From Parachlamydiaceae bacterium (GTDB taxonomy: Bacteria > Chlamydiota > Chlamydiia > Chlamydiales > Parachlamydiaceae): 6,603 bases of DNA. The notes below the pieces were generated by a model that had not been told where the DNA came from, did not search any database, and saw only the letters and a program-made list of their open reading frames with translations. Made by a program: the position numbers and the translations under genes. Below are positions 1-6,603 of the stretch, one piece after another; position 1 is the first letter of the stretch, and the number at the start of each line of letters is the position of its first letter. The stretch covers positions 1-6,603 of the forward strand of contig JAUXSJ010000158.1 of assembly GCA_030679615.1 (NCBI GenBank), in the 5' to 3' direction.

Positions 1-3000
1 TCGTCTTTTTTCTGGAATAGATACATTAATGCGACCTGATAGATAAGCACCGGTCAAAGAATTTTTGTCTTTTAAAATTTCTTGATAGGTTCCTTGAGCT
101 ATGATATGGCCGCCTGCTTCACCAGAGTGTGGACCAAAATCAAGGATATAATCCGCCATTTTTACTGTTAAAGGATCATGTTCAACCAATAGCAAAGTAT
201 TTCCTAAATCTTTAAGTTGCTGAAGGGCTTGATTGAGTCGCATATTATCATGTGGATGTAATCCAATCGTTGGTTCGTCTAATACATAAAGCACACCCGT
301 TAGACCGCTTCCTAGTTGTCTTGCAAGGCGTATCCGTTGTGCTTCTCCTCCACTAAGTGTTGGTGCGCCACGTTCTAAACTTAGATAATCAAGTCCAATT
401 TGACATAAAAAGGTTAACCGGTTGATGAGTTGCCCATATATTTCTTCAAGAATTTTAAAATCGTCTTGTGGGATTGTTAATTTCTTTACAAAATCTAATG
501 CTTCTTTAATGGGTAAACGACAAAGATCATGAATCGCTAATTTTTGAATGGTCACATGTCGGGCTAAAGGATTGACTCGAGCTCCCCGACAAGATAAACA
601 GGGTTGTTCTTTCATTAAAGGGATAACAGCTTCTTTTAATCTCAGCATTCCAGCTTTCGCAATTTTAGCAAAAAGATGATTAATTCCTGTCCATCTAACT
701 TTTAATCCAGATTTCGTCGTTAACCATTGATCTTCTGGCATTCCTTGCATAAATAGCTGTAATTTAGCAATAGGAAGTGAATGAAGAGGTGCGTTAGGAT
801 CTATTTTTGCGTATTCTAGAAACAAATTCACATAATGAAAGGATGTATTTGTATAGCCATATCCCCATAGATGACGAATTAAACTTGCAATGGAATGTTT
901 TAAAACCTCTGGATTGTGCATTAAATTTGCACCATACTCATAACCCAAGCCTGTACAATCGGTACACATCCCGTTCGGTGTATTAAATGAAAAAGTGTGC
1001 GGCGTAATTTCTGGATATGATTTTCCTGTGCTTTCAACTGAAAATGATAGATTGAATAACTGCTCTTGATCATTGTGAAAAACGACTAATTTTCCTTTAC
1101 CTAAATATGCTGCATTCTCAATTGCCTCATCCAAACGAGCTTTAGCTGAAGGGTCCACCTTCAGTCGATCGATCACTAAAAATAAATGATTTTTTCTTTT
1201 ACGCTCAAATGGGATCAATTTTTCGTCACCTTCTTGAACAATCTCATAGAATTGTTCATTTAAACGAATGCGGATATATCCTTGGCGTCTCCATTTTGAA
1301 AGAATATGCTCAAATTCTTCTCTTGAATGGATTTCAATGGGTGCCAAAATGAAGATAGGGGTTCCTAATGAATAATTTAAGACTCGATCTACTACATGTT
1401 CTTTGCTAATCGCTTTAATAATTTCGCCTGTTTCTGGACAGTGTGCAATACCTAATCGTGCATAAAGAATACGTAAAAAATCATAAATTTCAGTCATTGT
1501 ACCGACTGTACTACGTGGATTTCCAGCATGTGTTTTTTGTTCAATGGCAATGGCAGGGGAAAGACCTGTGATTTGTTCAAGTTTAGGTTTTGTCATTTGT
1601 TTGACAAATTGACGCGCATAGGGAGAAAGTGATTCAATATAGCGCCTTTGACCTTCAGCATAAACTGTTTCGAAAGCAAAAGACGATTTACCTGATCCAG
1701 ACGGACCAGTGCAAACAGTGATTTTTTCTCGAGGGATTGATACAGTTATATTCTTTAAATTATTTTGCTCGCCACCGGTTAAAGTAATTTCAGTCAGAGC
1801 CTTAACTTCTTTTTTTAAAGAAGATTTTTTTGCAGTTTTTTTAGCTTGTTTGATTTTTTCTTCTGTGTTGGGATTCAACACTGCAAAAACTGCATGGCCT
1901 GTTGGGGTGTTCATGCGACTAATTTTTTCCGGAGTGCCTTCCGCAACAAGAGTTCCACCTCCATTTCCCCCTTCAGGACCCAAATCTAGTATCCAATCAG
2001 CTGTTTTCACAACATCCATATTATGTTCAATAACAAGGACTGTGTTTCCCTTATTAACAAGAGCTTGCAAGACTATTAAAAGATGTTGAATGTCATGAAA
2101 ATGAAGGCCTGTCGTCGGTTCGTCTAAAATATATAACGTTTTTCCTGTGGCCGGTCTTACAAGTTCTTTAGCTAATTTAATGCGTTGTGCTTCTCCACCC
2201 GATAAAGTTGTCGAAGATTGACCAAGCTTGATGTAACCCATTCCAACTTGTTTTAAAGTATCTAGCTTTTTTTTAATTGGAGGAATGTTTTCGAAGAACT
2301 CGGAAGCTTCTTCGACATCCATTTCGAGGGCATCGTAAATATTCTTTTCTTTGTAAAGAATGGATAATGTTTCATGATCAAATCGTTTTCCTTTACAAAG
2401 CGAACACTCTACCCATGCATCCTCCATAAAATCCATATCCACTTTGGTGAGACCCATACCCTCACATTGTGGACAAGAACCTTCTTTAACATTAAAACTA
2501 AAACGACCAGCTTTATAACCCCTTGCTAAACTTTCAGGGAGTTTTGTAAATAAATCTCTTATCTCATCAAAGACTTTAATGTAGGTAGATGGATTCGAAC
2601 GTGGATTTCTTCCAATAGGAGATTGATCAATCGCAATGACTTTATCAATATTTTCGATTCCAGAAATACTTTTATGAGAACCAACGTCATGTTCTCCACC
2701 GTGCAAAGTATTTGATAAAACAGGATGTAGAATATCAGTAATCAATGAAGATTTTCCTGATCCAGAAACACCTGTTACAGCAACAAATAATCCCAAAGGT
2801 ATTTTAACACTCAAATTTTTCAAATTATGATGAGTGGCGCCATGGATTTCTAGGCATTCTTTAGTTTTTTTTCGTCTTTTTTTAGGAATGTCAATTCTAA
2901 GTCTTCCAGACAAATAACCACCGGTTAAGGAAGATGGAGTTTCTAATAAACTGGTAACACTTCCATTAACAAGAACTTCACCACCTTGAACACCAGCGCC

Positions 3001-4689
3001 TGGACCAAAATCAACGACTCGATCAGCCTCCCAAATTGTTTCTTCATCGTGCTCAACGACAATGACAGTGTTGCCTACATTACGAAGATGTTTCAATGTT
3101 TCAATCAATTTTTGATTGTCACGAGGATGCAACGCTATAGAAGGCTCATCAAGAATATAAGTGATACCAACAAGACCACTTCCAATTTGTGAAGCTAAAC
3201 GCACACGCTGTGCTTCTCCACCTGATAAGGTGGGAGCTGTGCGATCAAGACTAAGATAATGAAGACCCACTTCCATAAGAAATTGCAGTCTTTGTTTAAT
3301 TTCTTTGAGTAATTCTTCAGCAATTAAATGATCTTGATCAGAAAGTTTTAAAGATTGAAAAAATTGTAAACAATCTTCAACAGTCATTGCTGTTAAATGT
3401 GATATGCGTTTTCCTTGTAATAAAGTAGCAGCAGGATAGGGTTTAAGTCGTTCGCCAGAACAATCTGGACAGGTCTGGATGTGCATTAATGCTTCGGCCT
3501 TTTTACGATAACTTTCACTCTTCGCCTCAGCAAAGCGCATATGTGCATCATAAAGAACTCCCTTCCACTGAATATGATCAGTCCATTGCTGACCAGTTAC
3601 AGGATGGGTAAAATGCATTTTTGTCCATTTTTTTTCAGTTCCATATAAAAAAACTTTTTGCGCTTGTGGACTTAGTTTTTTCCAGGGGGTAAGGACGCTA
3701 AAACGATATTCTTGCGCTAAATTATCATAAATATTTCCATATCGAACCGTTTCATAAGGACTCGCAATTGAACAACAATTTTCTGAGATGCTTAAATTTT
3801 GATCAATCACCTTATCAAGGTTAAATTCGTGTATCGTCCCCATCCCATGACATCGAGGACACATTCCACTAGGACTATTAAAAGAAAAATCATGAGGTTC
3901 GAGCGCCTGATAATAAATTCCTGATTTAGGAGAGAAAGCATGCATTGAGAACAATTGTTCTTCATTCGTATCCACATTTAGAATATGACAGACACCTTTT
4001 CCATGTTCAAGAGCAAGTGTAACAGAGTCGGAAATGCGAGATACTGAGTCTTTATGGATTGTCACACGATCAATTACTAAATCGACGTTGTGTCCGACGT
4101 TGCCATCAAGAGTGAGTTGATCAGATAGATGGACAATTTTTCCATCAATTCGAACCCTCATGAAACCTTTTCGAATTAATTCTTGAAAATCCTCTTTAAA
4201 TTCAGCTTTTTTTTCACGAGCATATGGAGCAAAAATAATAATCGTTGATCCATCTGGAATGCTTTCAATGCTTTTAATAATTTTTTCACGACTTTGCGGT
4301 TTAACTGGCTCTCCACTGATAGGACAATGAGGTACACCAATGCGTGCATAAAGAAGACGTAAGTAATCGTGAATTTCTGTTAAAGTACCGACAGTTGAGC
4401 GTGGATTTCGACCAGCAGATTTTTGTTCAATGGCAATTGTCGGAGAAATACCCGTTGCTTTTTCCATATCGGGTTTTGAGAGTTCACCCATTTGTCTTCT
4501 TGCAAAAGAAGACAAAGATTCCACATAACGACGTTGACCTTCAGTATAAATTGTATCGAAAGCCATAGAAGACTTACCAGAACCAGAAACTCCGGTAAAG
4601 ACGATGAGTTCGTTTTTAGGAAGAGTAAGATCTACGCCTTTAAGGTTGTGAACCCGAACAGATTTTAAGACAATATTTTCTTCATGCAT
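1..4689 (-). CDS. uvrA: Tandem-fused (double-length) excinuclease ABC subunit A, 3' end outside window
   Basis: UvrA is the DNA-damage sensor of nucleotide excision repair, an ABC-type ATPase that loads UvrB on lesions in the cytoplasm. The frame is open for 1,563 codons from ATG 4689-4687 to the window edge. Copy 1 (about residues 5-931) aligns from memory end to end with E. coli UvrA: Walker A GVSGSGKS 33-40, UvrB-binding region about 118-240, CxxC pairs 277-280 and 407-410, signature LSGGEAQR 488-495, Walker B ILDEP 512-516, second Walker A 640-647, zinc-finger cysteines 739/742/762/765, second signature 829-836 and ILDEP 854-858. A lysine-rich linker (about 932-965) leads into copy 2: Walker A GPSGSGKS 995-1002, CxxC 1242-1245 and 1364-1367, signature 1445-1452, Walker B VLDEP 1469-1473. 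By comparison with copy 1, about 330 residues lie beyond position 1, giving about 1,890 in all, near the size of chlamydial UvrA. The N-terminus MHEENIVLKSVRVHNLKG supports the start. No clear Shine-Dalgarno precedes it. Residue 519 is Ala (SIALH) where SIGLH is usual. Confidence 0.96.
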   Translation of the reverse strand, partial: MHEENIVLKSVRVHNLKGVDLTLPKNELIVFTGVSGSGKSSMAFDTIYTEGQRRYVESLSSFARRQMGELSKPDMEKATGISPTIAIEQKSAGRNPRSTVGTLTEIHDYLRLLYARIGVPHCPISGEPVKPQSREKIIKSIESIPDGSTIIIFAPYAREKKAEFKEDFQELIRKGFMRVRIDGKIVHLSDQLTLDGNVGHNVDLVIDRVTIHKDSVSRISDSVTLALEHGKGVCHILNVDTNEEQLFSMHAFSPKSGIYYQALEPHDFSFNSPSGMCPRCHGMGTIHEFNLDKVIDQNLSISENCCSIASPYETVRYGNIYDNLAQEYRFSVLTPWKKLSPQAQKVFLYGTEKKWTKMHFTHPVTGQQWTDHIQWKGVLYDAHMRFAEAKSESYRKKAEALMHIQTCPDCSGERLKPYPAATLLQGKRISHLTAMTVEDCLQFFQSLKLSDQDHLIAEELLKEIKQRLQFLMEVGLHYLSLDRTAPTLSGGEAQRVRLASQIGSGLVGITYILDEPSIALHPRDNQKLIETLKHLRNVGNTVIVVEHDEETIWEADRVVDFGPGAGVQGGEVLVNGSVTSLLETPSSLTGGYLSGRLRIDIPKKRRKKTKECLEIHGATHHNLKNLSVKIPLGLFVAVTGVSGSGKSSLITDILHPVLSNTLHGGEHDVGSHKSISGIENIDKVIAIDQSPIGRNPRSNPSTYIKVFDEIRDLFTKLPESLARGYKAGRFSFNVKEGSCPQCEGMGLTKVDMDFMEDAWVECSLCKGKRFDHETLSILYKEKNIYDALEMDVEEASEFFENIPPIKKKLDTLKQVGMGYIKLGQSSTTLSGGEAQRIKLAKELVRPATGKTLYILDEPTTGLHFHDIQHLLIVLQALVNKGNTVLVIEHNMDVVKTADWILDLGPEGGNGGGTLVAEGTPEKISRMNTPTGHAVFAVLNPNTEEKIKQAKKTAKKSSLKKEVKALTEITLTGGEQNNLKNITVSIPREKITVCTGPSGSGKSSFAFETVYAEGQRRYIESLSPYARQFVKQMTKPKLEQITGLSPAIAIEQKTHAGNPRSTVGTMTEIYDFLRILYARLGIAHCPETGEIIKAISKEHVVDRVLNYSLGTPIFILAPIEIHSREEFEHILSKWRRQGYIRIRLNEQFYEIVQEGDEKLIPFERKRKNHLFLVIDRLKVDPSAKARLDEAIENAAYLGKGKLVVFHNDQEQLFNLSFSVESTGKSYPEITPHTFSFNTPNGMCTDCTGLGYEYGANLMHNPEVLKHSIASLIRHLWGYGYTNTSFHYVNLFLEYAKIDPNAPLHSLPIAKLQLFMQGMPEDQWLTTKSGLKVRWTGINHLFAKIAKAGMLRLKEAVIPLMKEQPCLSCRGARVNPLARHVTIQKLAIHDLCRLPIKEALDFVKKLTIPQDDFKILEEIYGQLINRLTFLCQIGLDYLSLERGAPTLSGGEAQRIRLARQLGSGLTGVLYVLDEPTIGLHPHDNMRLNQALQQLKDLGNTLLLVEHDPLTVKMADYILDFGPHSGEAGGHIIAQGTYQEILKDKNSLTGAYLSGRINVSIPEKRR

Positions 4690-4729
4690 AATTATACTGA
4701 AATTCTTATATTTAATGATTTAAGTAAAT

Positions 4730-4758
4730 ATTTTATCAGATTAATAGAGGATTGTCGA
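4730..4758 (-). promoter_or_regulatory. Candidate sigma70-type promoter for uvrA
   Basis: Read on the minus strand there is a -35 box TCGACA (4758-4753, one mismatch to TTGACA), a 17-bp spacer and a -10 box TAAAAT (4735-4730, one mismatch to TATAAT). Transcription would begin near 4723, giving a leader of about 35 nt before the uvrA ATG at 4689. A second TATAAT lies at 4696-4691, only 1 nt from the ATG, but it lacks a good -35 box and would put the start site at or inside the start codon. The region is very AT-rich, so chance matches are possible. The 17-bp spacing and position make this the better candidate. Confidence 0.45.
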
Positions 4759-4842
4759 ATATATTTTTAAATGAATTTTAACAAATACCACATAGATGAC
4801 TGACTTAACTTTTGATCTATTTTTCAAAATATTTTTTGGAGT

Positions 4843-4867
4843 GCGAAGGCCCTGCCTTCGCTTTTTT
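4843..4867 (+). terminator. Hairpin plus T6, intrinsic-terminator-like
   Basis: The sequence gcgaaggc-cct-gccttcgc (4843-4861) forms a perfect 8-bp GC-rich stem with a 3-nt loop and is followed at once by six T residues (4862-4867) on the plus strand. That is the shape of a Rho-independent terminator. No plus-strand gene lies upstream, and on the minus strand the hairpin is followed by ACTCC and then A residues, so it would not stop either visible gene. It may only stop antisense transcription or simply be the end of the repeat element. Confidence 0.35.
4848..4867 (+). repeat. Left copy of perfect 20-bp inverted repeat
   Basis: The 20 bp here, ending in ccttcgctttttt, are the exact reverse complement of 4954-4973. 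The pair flanks 86 bp of plain AT-rich DNA (4868-4953) in which I see no gene or RNA. The left copy overlaps the outer end of the large element, so the two inverted repeats are nested. Confidence 0.8.
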
Positions 4868-4953
4868 GTTCAGATGTTGAATCATTTTCTACTCGATCAA
4901 TTTAGTCTATAAAAGCATAAGATCAAGACATTATTCACAAATATCCGAATCAT

Positions 4954-4973
4954 AAAAAAGCGAAGGCAGGGCC
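4954..4973 (-). repeat. Right copy of perfect 20-bp inverted repeat
   Basis: This begins with six A residues and gcgaaggc and is an exact inverted copy of 4848-4867. It also supplies the outermost bases of the left palindrome arm. Removing 4857-4973 would rejoin ccctgcc to cttacag and give an end sequence identical to the right end of the element (5260-5284 inverted), which suggests that this copy arrived with an insert. Confidence 0.8.
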
Positions 4974-5111
4974 CTTACAGATGGGCAGATCTTTTTGTTC
5001 ACAACACTTAACGTATTTTGCAAAACAATAATTGATTTCTGTAGTCCGATAGAACGTTACTTCTCGAAAACAATTTAACGCAGAGGCGGGGAGTCAGGAA
5101 GATGCAGAGAA
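4960..5111. repeat. Left arm of the large palindrome
   Basis: This arm pairs with the reverse complement of 5143-5280. The innermost 57 bp (5055-5111) match 5143-5199 with 6 mismatches. The stretch 5007-5054 is diverged and about 14 nt longer than its partner at 5200-5233. The outermost part (4960-5006) matches again except for scattered changes, including caggg in place of ccctg at the end motif. The pattern of conserved blocks with diverged internal parts indicates an old palindrome or two arms evolving partly by gene conversion. Confidence 0.8.
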
Positions 5112-5142
5112 AAACGTTTATAATTATATTGGTTAAATGTTC

Positions 5143-5280
5143 TTCTCTGTGTCTCCCTGTCTCCCCGCCTCTCCGTTAAGTTGTTTTCGAGAAGTAACGG
5201 CCTATCGAGTTACAAAACAATTGTTAATCAAGTTGTTGTGAACAAAAAGATGTGTCCACCTGTAAGGGCAGGGCCTTCGC
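5143..5280. repeat. Right arm of the large palindrome
   Basis: This is the inverted partner of 4960-5111. It carries ctccccgcctct (5161-5172), ttgttttcgagaagtaacg (5181-5199), an 18-bp block at 5234-5251 and the end motif gggcagggccttcgc (5266-5280). It lies 40 bp beyond the stop codon of the hypothetical gene at 5321, so transcripts of that gene that run on would enter this arm first and could fold back over the 31-nt centre. Confidence 0.8.
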
Positions 5281-5320
5281 ACTCTAAAAATTATTTGATA
5301 TTTTGTAATATTAATGTTAT

Positions 5321-6603
5321 TTATTCTTTAAGGTCGTCTAACAACAATTCTTCTTTAGTTAAAAATTCCCATTTTTGATTGATCAACCAATAATTTTGAT
5401 CTAAGGCTTTTAAATTTGTTCCATTTGAATAAGATTCGAATAATTCAAGCTGCGCTGTTCCTGGGTTTATTAAAAAACAAAAATGAAGATCATGAATGCC
5501 TTGATTCCAATTTGTGTCGCCAAAATAGACTGTTGAGTTTTCTAATTTTGTCTTTAATTCAATGGATAAGGATTGACAAATTGCACTATCAATTTCTCTC
5601 TTTAACAATTCCTCCTTAGAAGAATCAGCTAGTGCGTGCTCGCATACATTAATGATTGCATCACGATATGCTTTAATTTTCATTTTTTTATCTATTCGGT
5701 CGATTTGGCTAAAAATCATTTTTTTAATCTCAGGAGTGAAAAAATGCGGAAGAATTTTATGATCGATTTTTTTTAATAAATTTTTTGCAGTTGTTTTATC
5801 AATGATTGAGTTAGCTATTTCTAAACCAGGTTGAATCACTGTTGATTCTAACCAATCATAAGTGGGAGTAGAATCATTCCAAGCTCTTAATAAAGATGGG
5901 TGCCCGGGCATAAATGGAAAACGATGTTTTCCTGTTATACAAAATGGAATAAATTTGTATGGATTGAAGTAAAATAAAACCTTTTCTTCTTGTTTCATCG
6001 CCTTGCAAAAATCAATCATTTTTATTAGAGCTTGCTCTGCATTTTTTAAAATAAAGCTTTCCGCTTCAATTATAAACTCTTTTTCAAAATAAACTTTCAT
6101 AAGTGCTTTTGAATTACTTCCAATTTTTGTGATCCATGGAGTGTATTGAAACTGATATGTCGAATGATTTTTTTTCTTTGCTGCAAGTTTTAAAATTTCA
6201 TTATTAGAAGGAAAGTATTTAATAAGCACATAACAAATAAATTGATAAGAGGGAATGTAAGGAATTAAGATATTTAAAATTTGATTAAGTTCCTCCTCTT
6301 CAATTTTTTTCAAATTTTGGGAAATTTTTTCCTTACTTTTATTTAAAATTAATAAAATAAAATTAATAAATTTAATTTGATTATCAATGCGGTAGGTATT
6401 GTAATATAAAATAAAACCAGCTTCTTTAGTCTGAGATTCTGTAAGTAAATCCCGTCTTATATCCGGATCATATTGGATATTGATATTTTGATTAATAATC
6501 TTTTGTATGGTTAATAATAATTTTTCCACTGTTTTTGAATCGGGAACCTTTTTTTCTCCTAATTTAAATTGTAATGCATCTAAAATCGCATCTGAAATTG
6601 CTC
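5321..6603 (-). CDS. Hypothetical protein, 3' part; start lies beyond the window
   Basis: I do not recognise this protein. The frame is open from the right edge to TAA at 5323-5321, giving 426 complete codons. A GTG at 6529-6527 could be read as a start for 402 residues. However, the frame continues upstream without a stop (AISDAILDALQFKLGEKK...), no Shine-Dalgarno fits that GTG, and there is no in-frame ATG, so a partial gene is more likely. Numbered from the first full codon at 6601, the N-terminal half is rich in Lys, Ile and Asn and looks mainly helical. There are hydrophobic stretches near 77-86 and 120-130, but I see no convincing membrane anchor. Distinctive segments are GKHRFPFMPGHP at 224-235 and a C-terminal module with FGDTNW at 360-365, then HFCFLINPG and LELFE. 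The last residues are acidic (LLLDDLKE). It is followed by the palindromic element and not by a uvrA operon junction. Confidence 0.8.
   Translation of the reverse strand, partial: AISDAILDALQFKLGEKKVPDSKTVEKLLLTIQKIINQNINIQYDPDIRRDLLTESQTKEAGFILYYNTYRIDNQIKFINFILLILNKSKEKISQNLKKIEEEELNQILNILIPYIPSYQFICYVLIKYFPSNNEILKLAAKKKNHSTYQFQYTPWITKIGSNSKALMKVYFEKEFIIEAESFILKNAEQALIKMIDFCKAMKQEEKVLFYFNPYKFIPFCITGKHRFPFMPGHPSLLRAWNDSTPTYDWLESTVIQPGLEIANSIIDKTTAKNLLKKIDHKILPHFFTPEIKKMIFSQIDRIDKKMKIKAYRDAIINVCEHALADSSKEELLKREIDSAICQSLSIELKTKLENSTVYFGDTNWNQGIHDLHFCFLINPGTAQLELFESYSNGTNLKALDQNYWLINQKWEFLTKEELLLDDLKE

Larger units (their letters stand above)
4833..5290. mobile_element. Foldback / MITE-like non-autonomous inverted-repeat element
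   Basis: The outer ends 4833-4856 and 5267-5290 are inverted copies over 24 bp with one mismatch (core gagtgcgaaggccctgcc). Inside, the two sides continue to pair in long imperfect arms around a centre at 5112-5142. Perfect inverted blocks include 4989-5006 with 5234-5251 (18 bp), 5055-5073 with 5181-5199 (19 bp) and 5082-5093 with 5161-5172 (12 bp). No transposase or convincing reading frame is present. The purine-rich, G-rich core contrasts with the AT-rich flanks. A weaker AT-rich inverted match (4825-4832 with 5298-5305) lies just outside. I see no clear target-site duplication, so calling it mobile is an inference. It could be an inverted duplication that stayed in place. The left side is longer because of an apparent insert at 4857-4973. 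Confidence 0.5.
4690..5320. other. Intergenic region between the two minus-strand genes
   Basis: These 631 bp contain no gene I can support. From right to left on the genes' strand it holds a 30-bp AT-rich 3' flank, the inverted-repeat element (4833-5290), and an AT-rich uvrA leader with a candidate promoter at 4730-4758. No tRNA-like or known riboswitch-like structure was seen. Short frames crossing it are chance products of the palindrome. Confidence 0.75.

Noticed and set aside
1709..2089. Plus-strand reading frame of 126 residues
   Set aside because: It lies wholly opposite the linker region and flanking UvrA motifs of the minus-strand gene, and has no recognisable protein features. It is a shadow frame.
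2986..3192. Plus-strand reading frame of 68 residues
   Set aside because: It is antisense to the conserved Walker B region of UvrA copy 1, with no support as a gene.
4344..4568. Plus-strand reading frame of 74 residues
   Set aside because: It is antisense to the strongly conserved N-terminal part of UvrA copy 1.
4691..4696. TATAAT as the uvrA -10 box giving a leaderless message
   Set aside because: It is 1 nt from the ATG and lacks a -35 match at 16-18 bp. The pair at 4758-4753 and 4735-4730 fits better.
4868..4953. Small RNA or tRNA between the 20-bp inverted repeats
   Set aside because: No cloverleaf, strong internal stem or promoter was found by eye. It looks like plain AT-rich DNA.
4833..5290. 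CRISPR array or retron-type RNA
   Set aside because: There are no regularly spaced direct repeats with unique spacers and no reverse transcriptase or cas gene. The repeats are inverted and form one palindrome.
5181..5378. Plus-strand reading frame of 65 residues across the right palindrome arm
   Set aside because: It starts inside the inverted repeat and runs into the antisense of the hypothetical gene. It has no ribosome binding site or protein-like pattern.
5416..5619. Plus-strand reading frame of 67 residues
   Set aside because: It is antisense to the C-terminal module of the hypothetical protein. It is a chance frame in AT-rich DNA.

Overview
The window is AT-rich bacterial DNA with two genes, both read leftward (minus strand) and both cut by the window edges. 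They are separated by about 630 bp of non-coding, repeat-rich sequence. The left gene (1-4689) encodes an uninterrupted double-length UvrA: one complete UvrA, a lysine-rich linker, then most of a second UvrA in the same reading frame. Tandem-fused UvrA proteins of roughly 1,800 residues are a known trait of Chlamydiota (chlamydiae). Together with the low GC content, this suggests a chlamydia, perhaps an environmental or amoeba-associated one such as a Parachlamydia/Protochlamydia relative. The phylum assignment is an inference from one gene and base composition.

Layout. Positions 1-4689 (minus) hold uvrA, with its start codon at 4689-4687 and its last third-of-a-copy beyond position 1. Positions 4690-4832 hold the uvrA leader, with a plausible sigma70-type promoter at 4730-4758. 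Positions 4833-5290 form a large, imperfect, non-coding inverted-repeat (foldback or MITE-like) element. Its left end appears interrupted by a 117-bp insert that carries its own perfect 20-bp inverted repeats. Positions 5291-5320 are a short AT-rich 3' flank. Positions 5321-6603 (minus) hold the 3' part of an unrecognised gene whose frame is open to the right edge, so its start is outside the window.

Function. UvrA is the damage-recognition ATPase of nucleotide excision repair and works with UvrB and UvrC, neither of which is present here. Nothing ties the upstream hypothetical gene to repair. A 631-bp gap, a big palindrome between the genes and a separate promoter for uvrA argue that they are independent transcription units. 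The least ordinary part of the window is the nested inverted-repeat structure between the genes. The double UvrA is striking but already known from chlamydiae.
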